In this document: positions 1 to 10,960 of the stretch, piece by piece
Position numbering within the stretch: position 1 is the first letter of the stretch
Layout: each line of letters opens with the position of its first letter
Source of the DNA: Rhizophagus irregularis
Lineage: Eukaryota > Glomeromycota > Glomeromycetes > Glomerales > Glomeraceae
NCBI RefSeq assembly: GCF_026210795.1
Contig: NC_089442.1
Span: forward strand, 1,488,001-1,552,000
Direction: 5' to 3'
DNA: 64,000 nucleotides
The notes under the pieces: model-generated
Databases searched by the model: none
Told to the model about the DNA's origin: nothing
What the model saw: only the letters and a program-made list of their open reading frames with translations
Translations under genes and position numbers: made by a program

Positions 1-1120
1 AAGAAAGAGAAAATCTATTTTATTTTTATTACAGGAATTACAGCATCAAAATCTTGCTTATTCTCAATGATTGACTTTCGATCAATTTACCAAAATTCTA
101 ATTTTTGATGATCATAACGTTTCAGTCGTTTCATAGTAGACATATGCATTTTGTTTTAAACATGTTATCCTCTGTAAAATAATGACAAATTTATAAAATT
201 TATTCCCATAGATTGATTCATTGTTATTATAACTTTCATCTGTTAGTTACATTAATAGGCATAAAATCATCTTCTTTAACCAATAATGAATGATTTTCTT
301 AAAGCCAGTTTTTATTTTTTTCTGACGCTTTTTTAATGTGATGTAGATCATTTAAACATAATCATTTTAATCACATTTTTGATATTTATGAAAATTAAAA
401 TATATTATAAAATAAACAACAACCCTTGAAATAAGCATTAGCTAAATAATAATATAAATTCTTTACCCTTGTAAAAAAAATCAATTTAATTATTTTTGTT
501 TATAAACAAATCCACAAATTCATAAAATAATAATAACTTAATCGAGCGGACAGATATCACCTACACCCGTACTTTTGTGAAATTTTTAACCAATTACTTT
601 CAAAATTATTAATTTTAATGTTTAATTATTGATAATAGGATGATTCTGTATTAAAAATTATTTCTGTATTTCTTACAGAGTAATTAAAATACTGTATATA
701 CTGTATATCCAAGTTTTATATTTGTATGATATAAGTTTTTTGAATAATAAAATTATTATATTTCTTACACTTTTTTTTAAGTTTGTAATTATTTCTTTTT
801 TCGTTTTAGGTAAATGTCCACATACATAAAAAAAACTCATCCAATATACACAATATTAATATAAATAACGTATTGTAAAATTTTACATTAAAAAAAAAAA
901 ATTCTTATTCTGCACTTTTTCCAGCATAAACATGAATAACTACGGAGATAAGGAAGATTTGTTCCGCATTTCATTATAAATTTTACTTAAATTGTACTAT
1001 ATATTTACTACTTTATTATAAATTTATTCCTTTTTGGATTCCGCCAAAGATCATGATAATGCAGGCCAAATAGGATCCTAATGCAGGCCGGAATTTTTAA
1101 ATCGCAATTACCCATTTGGG
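1..1120. other. AT-rich intergenic DNA
   Basis: No reading frame with coding character was found on either strand. The stretch is dominated by A/T runs. Near 1060-1095 there are two GGCC-containing segments (AATGCAGGCC twice) related to the dispersed palindromic repeat described elsewhere in this window. Confidence 0.5.
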
Positions 1121-1128
1121 CTTCTGAC

Positions 1129-1458
1129 TAGAGATGGGGAAGTTCCAAACAGAGCGGTTCCGAACCGGTTCTAGAACAGATTCTAATTTTAGCAGATTCT
1201 GAACTTGAAATACTCTGGAAACTGTGAACTGGAACCGGCTCCGAACAGGAACCGCTCCAAATCGGGTTGTCATCAAAATTATTACGATCACGGACCAACC
1301 ATTGTTTGATGGCCAATCAAATTTTTCTAATCGATCTTCATCACATGCTCTACCTGCGTCTTAAATTTGATGCATGTAGCTCATATTTTACTTAATGAGA
1401 ACCGAAGCGGAACTGATGAAGAACCGAAATAGAACTGATGAACCGATCCCCATCCCTA
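1129..1458. mobile_element. hAT-like MITE, 330 bp
   Basis: The element begins TAGAGATGGGGA and ends TCCCCATCCCTA, a good terminal inverted repeat. It is flanked by CTTCTGAC (1121-1128) and CTTCTAAC (1459-1466), an 8-bp target-site duplication with one mismatch. The interior is rich in GAACCGG/CCGGTTC repeats. The 8-bp duplication and TAG-G termini fit a non-autonomous hAT element. Short reading frames on the minus strand here are repeat-derived and not genes. Confidence 0.75.
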
Positions 1459-1466
1459 CTTCTAAC

Positions 1467-2320
1467 AGCAAAGGGTAAAGAGATTCCATAAGTATGTTCT
1501 AGGCGTCTAAAAAAAATTTCACAAGTTACAAAAAGAGAACAATAGGATTGTCGAAATCATACTGTATAGAATTCGATATAATAATAAACCTGATCAAAAG
1601 ACACACAAAAAAGAAAAATCATGAGGATTTTAAAAAAGGAAAATATTTTTTTTTTTACTTGGATTAAAATAATAATTTATTATTTATTTTACAAAATATA
1701 TTACGCTTAAAAACTCACTCCAACGAATGCATGTTGGCGTTTTCAATGATTGGTCATCTGTCATTTTTTATCGAATAAATAAGGTTTTTTTTAAAAAAAA
1801 AAAATTTATCGCCAATGGTCATACATGAACAAATTTAGATAATTTTTTTTTTATCTTTCAAGAAAAACACAATTATATCATCTTGTCGCACGGATCTACA
1901 TACAATCAACTACCAATTTTCAATGGGTCATTAGATATTATTAATTATCACATTTTGGGTCAGAAAAAATTATTTTAATCATGCATATTTTGACTAAGTT
2001 ATGAAAGTAAATCGTAAGTATTATATATATATGTATATTTTAATACAACTAAAAAGTTCTAATATAAAAAACCCAGCCCAATTATTTTAACAACGAAATT
2101 AAGAATGAACATATAAGATTTTAAAGTTCAGTTCGGTAACCCGCATTACCCGCCTTATAATGACGACAATATATATATGTATATGTAAATAATTTAATCC
2201 GGTAAAATTTAATGAATAGGACTTACTTGATCAAGTGAGTCAATTCCTCCTAATGCTTCACGGCCTCATAAATTATTTATATTGTACTAACTGCTTTATT
2301 TTTATTCTGTGTCAGATGGC
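1467..2320. other. AT-rich intergenic DNA
   Basis: Low-complexity A/T-rich sequence with poly-A and poly-T tracts. No supported gene or repeat family was recognised. Confidence 0.5.
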
Positions 2321-2327
2321 ACCCTCA

Positions 2328-2365
2328 CATGACTCAGTCATGAATCCGAAATCTTTTATATAAAG
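2328..2365 (+). promoter_or_regulatory. Candidate core promoter of the small gene at 2708
   Basis: A CACATGACTCAGTCATG block at about 2328-2344 contains an E-box-like core and an AP-1/Gcn4-like TGACTCA. It is followed by TATATAAAGG at about 2356, a good TATA box. The first in-frame ATG is about 340 bp downstream, after a pyrimidine- and A-rich stretch compatible with a long 5' leader. Position and motifs are seen; promoter use is inferred. Confidence 0.4.
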
Positions 2366-2707
2366 GTATCAAGGCAATTTTTTTTTCTGATCCCGGAGAA
2401 TAATAAAAGCTAAAACCCTGGCAATCCACTCTTTTATTATTTAGTTTCCTTCTCTTTGAAAAAAAAAAGGTTATCGCTCGAGCTTCTTTTATTTTTCCTT
2501 TTTTTTTATCTTGAAAGTACGGTAGAAATTCTAACAAAAATTTCTGTATCAAAAAAAAAGAAACTATACTTTTTTTTGATTCGGTTCTCACTTTAAATGA
2601 ATCTTTTTTATATAATTTATCCAAATAATTTTGATTAACACGCATTTTTAAATTATTTCTCTTATTATTATTTCCATTAGTTTCTTTCTATTAGTATTAA
2701 AGAAAAA

Positions 2708-2995
2708 ATGTCTGATATAGATTCCGTTGCCACGATGAATCATAAACAACAACAAATAAGTGTAACCAATACGGGATACATTTCTTGCGACTTTTCAGGT
2801 GCAACATCTTACGCACCTAGCAATTATGAAGAGTCATTCGTTACTCAGTCTTTTCCTATGTTCAACTCATCGTTTTATCGTATTCTTTACGATCGTCGAT
2901 ATCGACAACAATTAAGACATAGTACCAATAATATACACACATTATATCGTATTATGAGATTACAATTACAAAACACAAATAATCCAATTTTTTAA
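2708..2995 (+). CDS. Small hypothetical protein, 95 aa
   Basis: A single-exon frame starts at an ATG preceded by an A-rich context (AAAGAAAAA) and ends at TAA. The protein is soluble-looking, with no signal peptide or membrane segment. The N-terminal half is rich in Ser, Thr and Tyr. The C-terminal half is basic (YDRRYRQQ, then a run ending LQLQNTNNPIF). That tail loosely resembles the C-terminus of the three small basic proteins at 51, 57 and 62 kb (TNN near a hydrophobic stretch, then LQ-TN-PF). The match is short and low-complexity, so homology is only a possibility. A TATA box lies upstream. No function can be assigned. Confidence 0.45.
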   Translation: MSDIDSVATMNHKQQQISVTNTGYISCDFSGATSYAPSNYEESFVTQSFPMFNSSFYRILYDRRYRQQLRHSTNNIHTLYRIMRLQLQNTNNPIF

Positions 2996-3016
2996 CGGAT
3001 CTCCCTTCTAATCGTA

Positions 3017-3395
3017 ACTTAAATATGTAAATCTGTTTATGATAAACTCAATTCATTGGCAAACTCGGTTTCAAATTCTTATTTAAATGAACGATTCATT
3101 TATCCTTAGTATTAGTAATGCTTTATTTGTATTATCTAATATTTATAAATATACCTTCGTAAAACAACTTTTTAATGCATCAATTTTTTTACGTATCCCT
3201 TTCTTTAAAGACATTCATATTCGATTCTCTTTTGATAATTAAATATTAATCCTTTTACTTTTAATTAAATAATTCGAAATTGTTATTAATCGTGAATTGA
3301 TTAGGTATATTAAATATGCAAAATCTCTTTATGATAAACTCGAATTTCTTTGGCAAATACACTTTCAATTTTCTTCTAATATAAACAAATGATCT
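3017..3395. repeat. Two direct repeat copies downstream of the small gene
   Basis: A block of about 75 bp at 3017-3095 recurs at 3312-3395. Both contain TTTATGATAAACTC followed by TTGGCAAA and CTTTCAATT/GTTTCAAATT segments. The copies are about 300 bp apart in the same orientation, so a local duplication is likely. No coding content was seen between them. Confidence 0.5.
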
Positions 3396-3507
3396 TTGCC
3401 GATTACTAATGGAATCCCAATTCCCAAGAGAAAAGTATTTATTGTTTAATGTTGAATTTTATAGAGAGTGATAAATTCTCAACTTGATTTATACCGCTTC
3501 TAGACAA

Positions 3508-4730
3508 GATGAAGATCAAACTCCTTATTGATATCTTAGATTCTATTGACACAAATGAACAAGCGTTTACTGTGCCACCATTGCTAGGAGAAGTCAATAG
3601 AACAGCGATATATAAACGAAATTGCTATGACTATCATAATGACTTTGTACTCAATAGTACAGCCCACAATCGATTTTAATCACCAGAAATCCAGGCATGA
3701 CAAGACATATTTTGGGAGACTAACATTAGTGGAGCTTCTTCAAAAAGGAAAGGTAGTTCTTTTCGACTATAAAGATTGCATGTTAAGATGTTATATATTG
3801 ACCCTCAGGGTGAATATTTCACAGTGAATAGTGAAGAGTACAACTTCTTGCACAATGTGAGAATGCTTGGTGCAAAATTGTCGGAAGGGCGCCCTGATGG
3901 TCTGCAGGAAAGTTTATAATGGTATCTTCGCCTAAGAGAAGTATCATTAAAGATATTGATAAACCAAGATGTAAAACACTATACATGCCAACTTGAAATG
4001 AGAGTCTATATAAAAACAAATTTCTGGAGAAAGAATCAAAACGAAGTTGAAATTATGTGGTGGGATCCCAGGATGGATTTTTGATAGTGAGATGACTCCT
4101 GAAAAAATTCGTAAAATGATTGTTGCTGCATCTGAATCAATTGATCAATGTATTATAGAAAATCCTTCTTTGGTCTTGAATTTTCTCACAAGATAATTCA
4201 TATGCACACCAATCTTGGGGGAACGAAAGATCCATACACCGATGCCACAAGAAAATGCCTAAATTACTTAAAAAAGCATAATAAGGAGAAATTCCGCACT
4301 TTTGTTGACAGTGCAAGGAATTTAAAGGAAATTGGATCTCTTCACAGGCAGATATTCGAATAAAGAACCTGGAATTTGAATCAAATTTAGAAGAAAATAT
4401 TTTTTTTGGGATATTGGTGAGATTAAAGATGATATACATCAAAGACAAAAAAATCATTGGCCAGAATCTGATAATGTATGAAAGTTTGATAGCTATATAT
4501 ATCAAAATACTGTAAGATGTTTCAAATAACCGTTTCTAGGAGACATAAAATCAATCAAGATGGACTAAGAGCAATCAAGGGAATCTTAGACAGAGATTCT
4601 GAGATTAGCATTTACTTTGTATTGCCAAGTGATATATTTGAAAAGTTTAAAGTCTTACGAAAATAAGGGGGATGGCAAGAAATTTGACGCTTGGATTAAT
4701 AAAATAGTACAGTATACATTATGTAGATCT
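3508..4730 (+). pseudogene. Decayed P-loop protein, Crinkler/RHS-like
   Basis: Coding-like segments on the plus strand are broken by several stops and frame changes. In order they are: an N-terminal piece from ATG 3508 to a stop near 3676; a segment near 3700-3770 that looks like a degraded P-loop region ending KVVLFDYKD; a piece with IDPQGEYFT near 3795; SPKRSIIKDIDKP near 3925; GGIPGWIF near 4060; FSHKIIHMHTNL near 4190; and a 49-residue frame from ATG 4517 to 4666. From recalled family patterns, this order resembles the ATP-binding Crinkler/RHS-type proteins abundant in Glomeromycotina. The P-loop glycines and lysine are not preserved in one frame. At least four lesions make a functional product unlikely. 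The family call is moderate; the pseudogene status is well supported. Confidence 0.6.
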
Positions 4731-5284
4731 CGATAAGTATTGCGCAGAATTATAAGATATTTGATCGAGTTATTAAAAAGTAAACCTAATAAATATACCA
4801 CTAAAAGTTGCTTGAAAATTTTATTGACTTTATATGTGTAAAATTGCTTTGTTAATTACTATAAACTAAAGATGAATACAATAAAACGAATGTGTAGCGG
4901 ATGTTTAAAAGGAGGAATTTCTCAAACCTTAATGAGAGTTCTTTCTAATTTTTTCGCTAATTCGAAATAAAAATAAATGACTGCAGTTATATATAATAGT
5001 CACACTATAGTCACATGGATTTTATCGAAGAAAACTTTACTATTGCAATGTAATGTTTATTATAACATGAATACGTGGTCCTTTTATACTAATGATTTTT
5101 CAAATTGTAAAGCGTTCCAAGAAGACGCATGAGAAAAAATTTCCAAGTTTCTTTTCGATCTGAAGGCAAATCTATAATGAATCTTTTTGATTACGAATAG
5201 AATTTGCATCTTTTTTTCGATTCAGTTAGTAATTATAAAAGCATGTCTTACTTTGTTTGATGCAAGGTCTTGAAGGAATAAAAT
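4731..5284. other. Intergenic DNA
   Basis: AT-rich sequence between the Crinkler-like relic and the BTB relic. No gene, repeat or RNA feature was recognised. Confidence 0.45.
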
Positions 5285-5788
5285 GTCGCGGATTTGCATA
5301 GTTAGATTCAAAACAATGACCTGCACTTTCTTGCAACTAGAAGCTTGTAGATTGCATGGAGAATAAGGACATAATGTCGTTTAATCCAGCTTGTTTGTTA
5401 TTCGATTAAATAATCTTAAATATGCTCAAATAATTTTTCAAGAAGCAATTCGTTCGATACAACCAACAATTTCGCTTAATTGATCGTTTAAATTCACTTT
5501 CCCTGTATATACAGTATACATTTAATTTTGTTAAAGATGAAGAAAATCAATATATTATTATTAACAAAAAAACTAAGTATTTGTTAAATATGTTCTTTAC
5601 TTGAGATTTTGATAAGCTTATTATTTGATTTTTTGAACTTAATCCATCCATCTGAAAAACTTTGAAATAAGACGAAAGTGCATGAAATTCTTTTTGGATT
5701 TTTCCGACTTGAATAATTACATTATAATAATCCGAATCATTTAACATTAGCGAAAGGGTTTGAAAATCTTGAATAAAATTTTAAAATC
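5285..5788 (-). pseudogene. BTB-TLDc relic (exon 1 and start of exon 2)
   Basis: On the minus strand, from about 5788 downward, the sequence matches the start of the BTB-TLDc genes. A degraded N-terminus is followed by MLNDSDYYNVIIQVG, then a shortened BTB segment ending near the usual exon-1 donor. Past the intron position, fragments of exon 2 can be aligned with the intact gene at 24.9-26.4 kb: a TGTATATACAG segment, the ELF-VQDYLI region and the hydrophobic helix region. The frame shifts between the ATG and the BTB core, exon 2 contains stops, and the BACK end and TLDc domain are missing. Confidence 0.7.
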
Positions 5789-6043
5789 ATTTTCTTTTCT
5801 TTTGAATTTTTTGGAAAAAAAAAAAAATTACTAATCAATAATAACGTAATAAATCCTTTTTTTATTTTCGCAAACTGTAATGTGAACATCATGTGCAAAG
5901 TATGATGTTTATTTCACGTGATTCCATAATTAGTGGTTACATTTATAAAGTTAAAGTTACTATACCACAAATTAGCTAGTTAATAAATAAACGCGATATA
6001 TTTTTTTTTCTTTCTTTTCTGCTGTTTAATTTAATAGTATTTT

Positions 6044-6366
6044 GGAGAAAAATATAAAAAGTTGGGAGGATTTTACACAAAGATTGAAGAACGAAAATCG
6101 CTACCAAGATGAAAAGGAAATCGGAGAGAAGAGACCGATTCTAGAATCACCTTCAAAATTAGATTGGAGTCCGGACCAGAGTATAGAGGAAATTGAGGAC
6201 GATGAAGAAAGGAATAGAATCTGGACTGAAAGATATTTAGAACGAAGAGAAAGAGAAAACTTTATCCTTTTCACCAATGGAGGAAGAAGAAATGAATCTA
6301 GAATCACCATCCAAGGAAAAGAGTGGGAAGAGCAATAAGAGAAAAGGGAAGAAAAAGAAAAAGTAA
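6044..6366 (+). pseudogene. C-terminal coding remnant inside the retroposed insert
   Basis: A highly charged frame runs from the insert border (6042 phase) to 6338. It has acidic patches (SIEEIEDDEERNRIW) and ESPSK, and no ATG. A second frame from 6277 to 6366 repeats ESPSK and ends in a lysine-rich tail (SNKRKGKKKK). The two frames probably were one C-terminus separated by a one- or two-base slip. Basic tails of this type occur on mobile-element proteins, but I do not recognise the parent protein. It is not expected to be translated as a whole. Confidence 0.45.
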
Positions 6367-6861
6367 AACGTTACGGACTGTTGTGATTTTAAGAATCGAA
6401 GTCACGTGATTCACGTTATAAAATTTTCCGATAACAAAAACTTAAAATTACCTTCGTCTGTTTAAAAATTTTTGTTTTTAGATTAGAATACCAACTTTCT
6501 TTTTTTGTAGGGTTGGGAGGAAAAGTGGAATATTTATACTAGGCGCGAGACCAATGGGGATCATTTATCATAGATATAGCTTAGGCTTAGAATTTATTAC
6601 ATTTCCACCTTTTTCCCTACGTAAATTAGTTTAACAAATTTAGTTAGGTCTCTTTTATTTTTAATTAGGGTAGGAGTAAGTATTTATTTTTATTTGTTAT
6701 TTTTGTAATGTATCTTTTTGTTCGATGTACTGTACTCTGTTATAGGGTTGTCACGTGTTTGCACGGTCGGCTCTAAGTATCTTGTAATTTGGGATGTTTT
6801 ATTTATCAAACTAAATTCTAATAAAGATGCGTTACAGTTTTTTTTTAAAAAAAAAAAAAAT
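6044..6861 (+). mobile_element. 5'-truncated retroposed sequence with poly(A) tail
   Basis: The insert ends in an AATAAA signal (near 6818) followed within about 25 bp by a run of 14 A (6847-6860). It is flanked by TTTAATAGTATTTT (6030-6043) and TTTAAAAGTATTTT (6862-6875), 13 of 14 identical, which looks like a target-site duplication. An open frame starts exactly at the 5' border without an ATG, as expected for a 5'-truncated reverse-transcription product. This is the signature of a LINE 3' end or an mRNA retrocopy. Because the flanks are AT-rich, the duplication alone is not decisive; together with the poly(A) it is good evidence. Confidence 0.65.
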
Positions 6862-6875
6862 TTTAAAAGTATTTT

Positions 6876-7839
6876 AAAATTACGTCTATATTTCAAAAAA
6901 ACTCCATAAATTACTTTTACTACCGCGAATCAGCAATTTATATAAATATTTGGATATATGTAAAAGGACTTTTTATTTTAACAAACAGTTCTTAATTTGG
7001 ATTTAGATTTTAAGTCATTAATTACGGTTATCCTGATATCAGATATTTTACTTTATTTTTGATATTAAAAATTTCCTGTCTCTGATAAAAATTTTTTGAA
7101 TTTATGTGAATAATTTATCTAGGGACAAAAACTCAAGGTTACGCATGTTAATAATTTTTCATAAGACATAATTGCGTGATTTATAAACGATATTATTATG
7201 AAATGACTGAAATACATATGATAATTGATGGTAGTATAAACAAGTGCAGTGAATATCCTACAGTATGAAAGTAGAACTTTGCAAAATTCTAAAGAACGTG
7301 TTTATTACCACAAAGAATGTATCATATATTAAATAGAATATATCAGATATGATCATTCGCTAATCAACGCAATATTGAATTTTAAATTCTTATAACGATT
7401 CCTATTTAAGATTTAAGTTTAAATTCATTATAACGATATCTTCAATTGCTAACAAAAGGCTTTAATATATTTTTGAAATTTTATAATAAGTATGTCGTCA
7501 GAAAATTTGACGTTAAATTAATAGTAACATTTAATTAATTAATCAGTGACATCAATTAATGAATTTGTACTTTGCTACGTGGTAATTTCGAAACTAATAC
7601 AAGGCTACATTAAAAACAATATCAATTATATTGTATTTCCTAAATATTCATCATTGTCATCATTGCTACTAAAAAATAATACCTACTGAATATAAAATCT
7701 ACAGTATTACATAAATTAAAAATTTATTAAATTCAAAAATAATATTTAATGATCTTGATTATTAAATAAATACAATATCCATAAAGAACGTAAAAACTCT
7801 TAGAAATATTTTCAAGGATTCTCATTCATTTCTTTGTTA
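6876..7839. other. Downstream flank of kinase 1, conserved with kinases 2 and 3
   Basis: No gene. On the minus strand, blocks near 7320-7370 (GATCATATCTGATATATTC) and 7150-7210 (a TCATTTCATAATAATAT block, then TATAAATCACG) match the sequence downstream of the kinases at 31.25-31.5 kb and 48.2-48.3 kb. The whole kinase duplication unit therefore extends about 0.7 kb past the stop codon. Shared blocks could be 3' UTR or simply recent duplication. Confidence 0.6.
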
Positions 7840-10329
7840 TTATTTGAATTTAATTCGTTTTCCTATTTTAAAATTAAATATATAGATAAAAATGTGAACG
7901 AATATAGAAATTTTTGTCAAAAATATTTACCATTATTTTCGTAAGAATTAGTATTTAATTTTTTAATGTTTCGTTTAGTTCCAAATACGTTTGGTCTATT
8001 ATTAAATTGCGATTGGTTAAAGATTTTTGAATTGTTGAGCTTTTAAATTATAAAAATTTTAATTATAAAATAAATACCTTTCAATATCTATGTCAAGATC
8101 TAATTCTAATGAAGTATAATCTAAAAAAGAAATTAATATTCATCTAAAGTTTAATCATTAGTATTTTATATTACAATATCCATCTGCTTTTTTTATTACA
8201 TACCTTTTGAGGAATTGATAGATGTACATTTAGAAATGAAGGGGCTTAATAGTCTACTCGTAAAAATAGCTTCTGGGTGAAGTTTTTCGCTAAACTCAGG
8301 ACCAAGCTTTTCTAATCTTATTAACTCTTTTCTCTTTAATTCAGCTTGATTAAATACTTCATTATGTTTTTTTCTAAAAGACCAACTACCAAGAGTACTG
8401 CGAATTTTTTTTATAGATGGTCTTTTTTTAGGATCAGAATCCCAACAACTTTTCATTAAATTAGCATAACATTCCGGCGTATCTTCAGTAATTTCAGGCC
8501 GCCCTCCATCAAGGATTTTAAAAATCAGATTGATATCATGTTCAACATTAGCAAAAGGTTTACAACCTGTTGTAAGCTCCCACATAATCATGCCCATGCA
8601 ATAAACATCAGATTCTTTAGAAAATGAAGATCCTTTAAAAATTTCTGGTGCAATATAAGGTATTACTCCATATATTTCGTCATTCGATGTATTATTTGCA
8701 GGTTGTGATAATCCTAGGTCTCCAATTTTCCATTCATGTCTTTCTATAAACTTTATATATTCAGGTGAGTTATAATATGAATCAAATAATATATTCCCGC
8801 TATGAAAATCTCGATGTATATAATCTACTTTATGAATAGTTTCAAGTCTAAAATAAAATAAATAAATTAGAAATTTTCATAAAATAAACAAATAATATTT
8901 TGGTATAAATACCCTTCTGAAATTTGCCATAAAATAGTTAATTTTTGTTTATTCCATGTAATTTTTGTAAAATTACTTTGTAAGTAGTTGTGTAAATCTC
9001 CTCCTGGTGCATATTGCATAACAAGTATATAATCATTTAAATTAGGATCTTTTGTAAAACCATAAGTTTTAATAATATGATGCTTAATTTGATAACAATA
9101 TTGATTTGATTTTAACTATGAATTTCATGATTTTAAATTAGATTATTCATAAAATATCAATGGAAAGTGTAAGCATAATATGAATATTTACCTCATTTAA
9201 AAAATATTTGTCAATATATTGAGAATTCATAAATCTTTTTTAAAATGACTGTTTTATTTCTCCACCTTGCTCTATTTTTATTTTTATTATTGATATAAAA
9301 TGGACCATCTAACCAAATTGCTTGATATATAATACCAAATCCTCCCTTTGCTATTTCCATTATATTTTTAAATTGAGAATATGGTATCCATTCCATATGT
9401 ATTTCAATATCTTGATAAATAGAGCTACATATATCACATGGACGGAAATATTTATCAATATCTTTTATTTTGCCAATAAACTCAGTTATTTTTAAATTAT
9501 TATGAACATCAAGCCTCAAATTAGAAAGAAAATTATCTAAATCACTATTTCCGATGTTAATTTTTGTGATATCAAAAATAATAGAGGACACTCTTTTGCA
9601 TTTTCTACATTGAGATTGAATTGTAGGTCCAAAAATAACATTTGTTGTTAAACAATATCTACAACCAATATAAAATATATGACAATTTGTACAATACTTT
9701 TGATGGTCTGTTGTAAATGTTAAAGATATTTCACAGGCATCACAATAAGGTATATTATGCCACCATGGTAAATAAATAATTGGAATAGGTTTTTTAGTTA
9801 AGGTTGATTTTACACATCCAGAAGAAATTAGATAACAATCTGAACACAATTTGAGACAACCACTATATTTACTTAGATGATGCAATGATTTTCCGCATAG
9901 TTTACAATATTTTTCACTTTCGTTTACATTTTCACGTAAATTATAATATAAATCAGTGGGATGCATGAATTTATAAAAACTTACAGGCATTTGTTTAAAC
10001 CACAATATTTCCAAGCAGTGTCTACAGCATTCTTGAATATTTTGCGGTTCATTTTCTCTACTTATTTCATGTTCACTGCATTCCAAGTTCTTTGTATATA
10101 AATATATGTCCAAGTAAATACTATCATCATCAATGTTATTAATATAGCATGATAAACATTTTTTGCAATATTTTTGGTTACATAAAATCGCCTCAATATA
10201 TTCTTCTCCACAACAAATACACTTATTATCATTCTTATTAAATGAAACAAACAAGATCGGTATGGGGCTAGATTTTAATTTTGGCGTTGGGTCAAAAAAA
10301 TATTTGTCATTTGCATTTATGAGTTCCAT
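7840..10329 (-). CDS. Zinc-ribbon/TKL protein kinase 1 (single frameshift)
   Basis: The six exons are complement 9192-10329, 8913-9115, 8204-8847, 8078-8120, 7931-7995 and 7840-7862, placed by GT..AG sites shared with two paralogues. The ATG at 10329 matches the conserved start. The N-terminal ~300 residues carry paired cysteines (CICCGEEY, KYCKKC, CKLCGKSL, CDAC, YCTNC, CRYC, CRKC), like stacked zinc ribbons. The kinase domain has the glycine loop IAKGGFGIIYQA, lysine in VILK, catalytic HRDFHSGN, DLG in place of DFG, APEIF and CWDSDPKKRP. One extra A in a run at about 9235-9240 shifts the frame just after the VAIK-type lysine and would end the protein at 372 aa. Without it the model closes at 704 aa. 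It may be a real null allele or an assembly error. A transposon sits in its promoter. Confidence 0.85.
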
Positions 10330-10371
10330 TTTGTTATGTTATGAGCAAATATTGAAATTCACCATATTTAT

Positions 10372-10950
10372 AGGACCCCGAAATATATATGTAGGGGTAA
10401 GGTGCATAATTGCGTCGCCAGCATAGAGAAATTTTATGGGGTTAGGTATTGATTTGCGTACAACCTGAGGATTTTTTAGCCACGGTCAGACTATTAAAAT
10501 GCGTATTTTTAACAGGTTTTTTGTTTAAGTAAGGGTTTATTTTGCGTATTTTTAGTAATTTGACTGATCATATATTATATTAATATATTTCATTGAAATA
10601 AATAAAAATAAATATAAATAACTATTAGTGCAAAAAAACTTTATTTAGTGCAAAAAGATGTGTAATGCTTGTGCATTAATAAATACATTTATATAATTAT
10701 GTGACATATAAAGTTATTAAATTTTTTTAAAAAAATAATTCTTCGATAAACGTGAAGTTTGATCAACAAAACAATATGTACAGTAAGTCACATGATTATC
10801 GGTGGTTAGTAAATTAATTTGCGTATTTTTTCCAATTATTCAAAGTAAGGAGGTAATTTTGCGTACTAAACTTATAGAAAACCCTTGCGTACAGCTATTA
10901 GTAAAAAGTTCGAAGGTCACCTTACCTTTTTATATATATTTCGGGGTCCT
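10372..10950. mobile_element. MITE in the kinase 1 promoter, 579 bp
   Basis: The termini are AGGACCCCGAAATATATA and its inverted counterpart TATATATTTCGGGGTCCT, with inverted homology continuing through GGTAAGGTG/CACCTTACC. ATATTTAT flanks both ends (10364-10371 and 10951-10958), a perfect 8-bp target-site duplication. The interior has repeated TTTGCGTA motifs and no coding frame. Size, inverted repeats and 8-bp duplication suit a non-autonomous hAT (or MULE) element. Comparison with kinases 2 and 3 shows it landed inside the CTATAAATAT promoter box about 40 bp upstream of the ATG. Confidence 0.8.
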
Positions 10951-10960
10951 ATATTTATAG
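10951..10960 (-). promoter_or_regulatory. Displaced TATA box of kinase 1
   Basis: On the minus strand the sequence reads CTATAAATAT, identical to the box about 40 bp upstream of the kinase 2 ATG (28268-28277). The upstream flank also aligns with kinase 2 (a TTCTTAAATTC block, ACACCAACGG, CTATAAATAT). The MITE now separates this box from the start codon by about 620 bp, while the duplicated ATAAATAT remains on the gene side at 10371-10364. Confidence 0.65.

Noticed and set aside
1097-1316. Overlapping minus-strand frames with Arg- and Ser-rich text
   Set aside because: They lie in the interior repeats of the 1129-1458 MITE.
2334-2645. Minus-strand frame of 103 codons
   Set aside because: It overlaps the likely promoter and leader of the gene at 2708, is Lys/Phe-rich from A/T tracts and has no family likeness.
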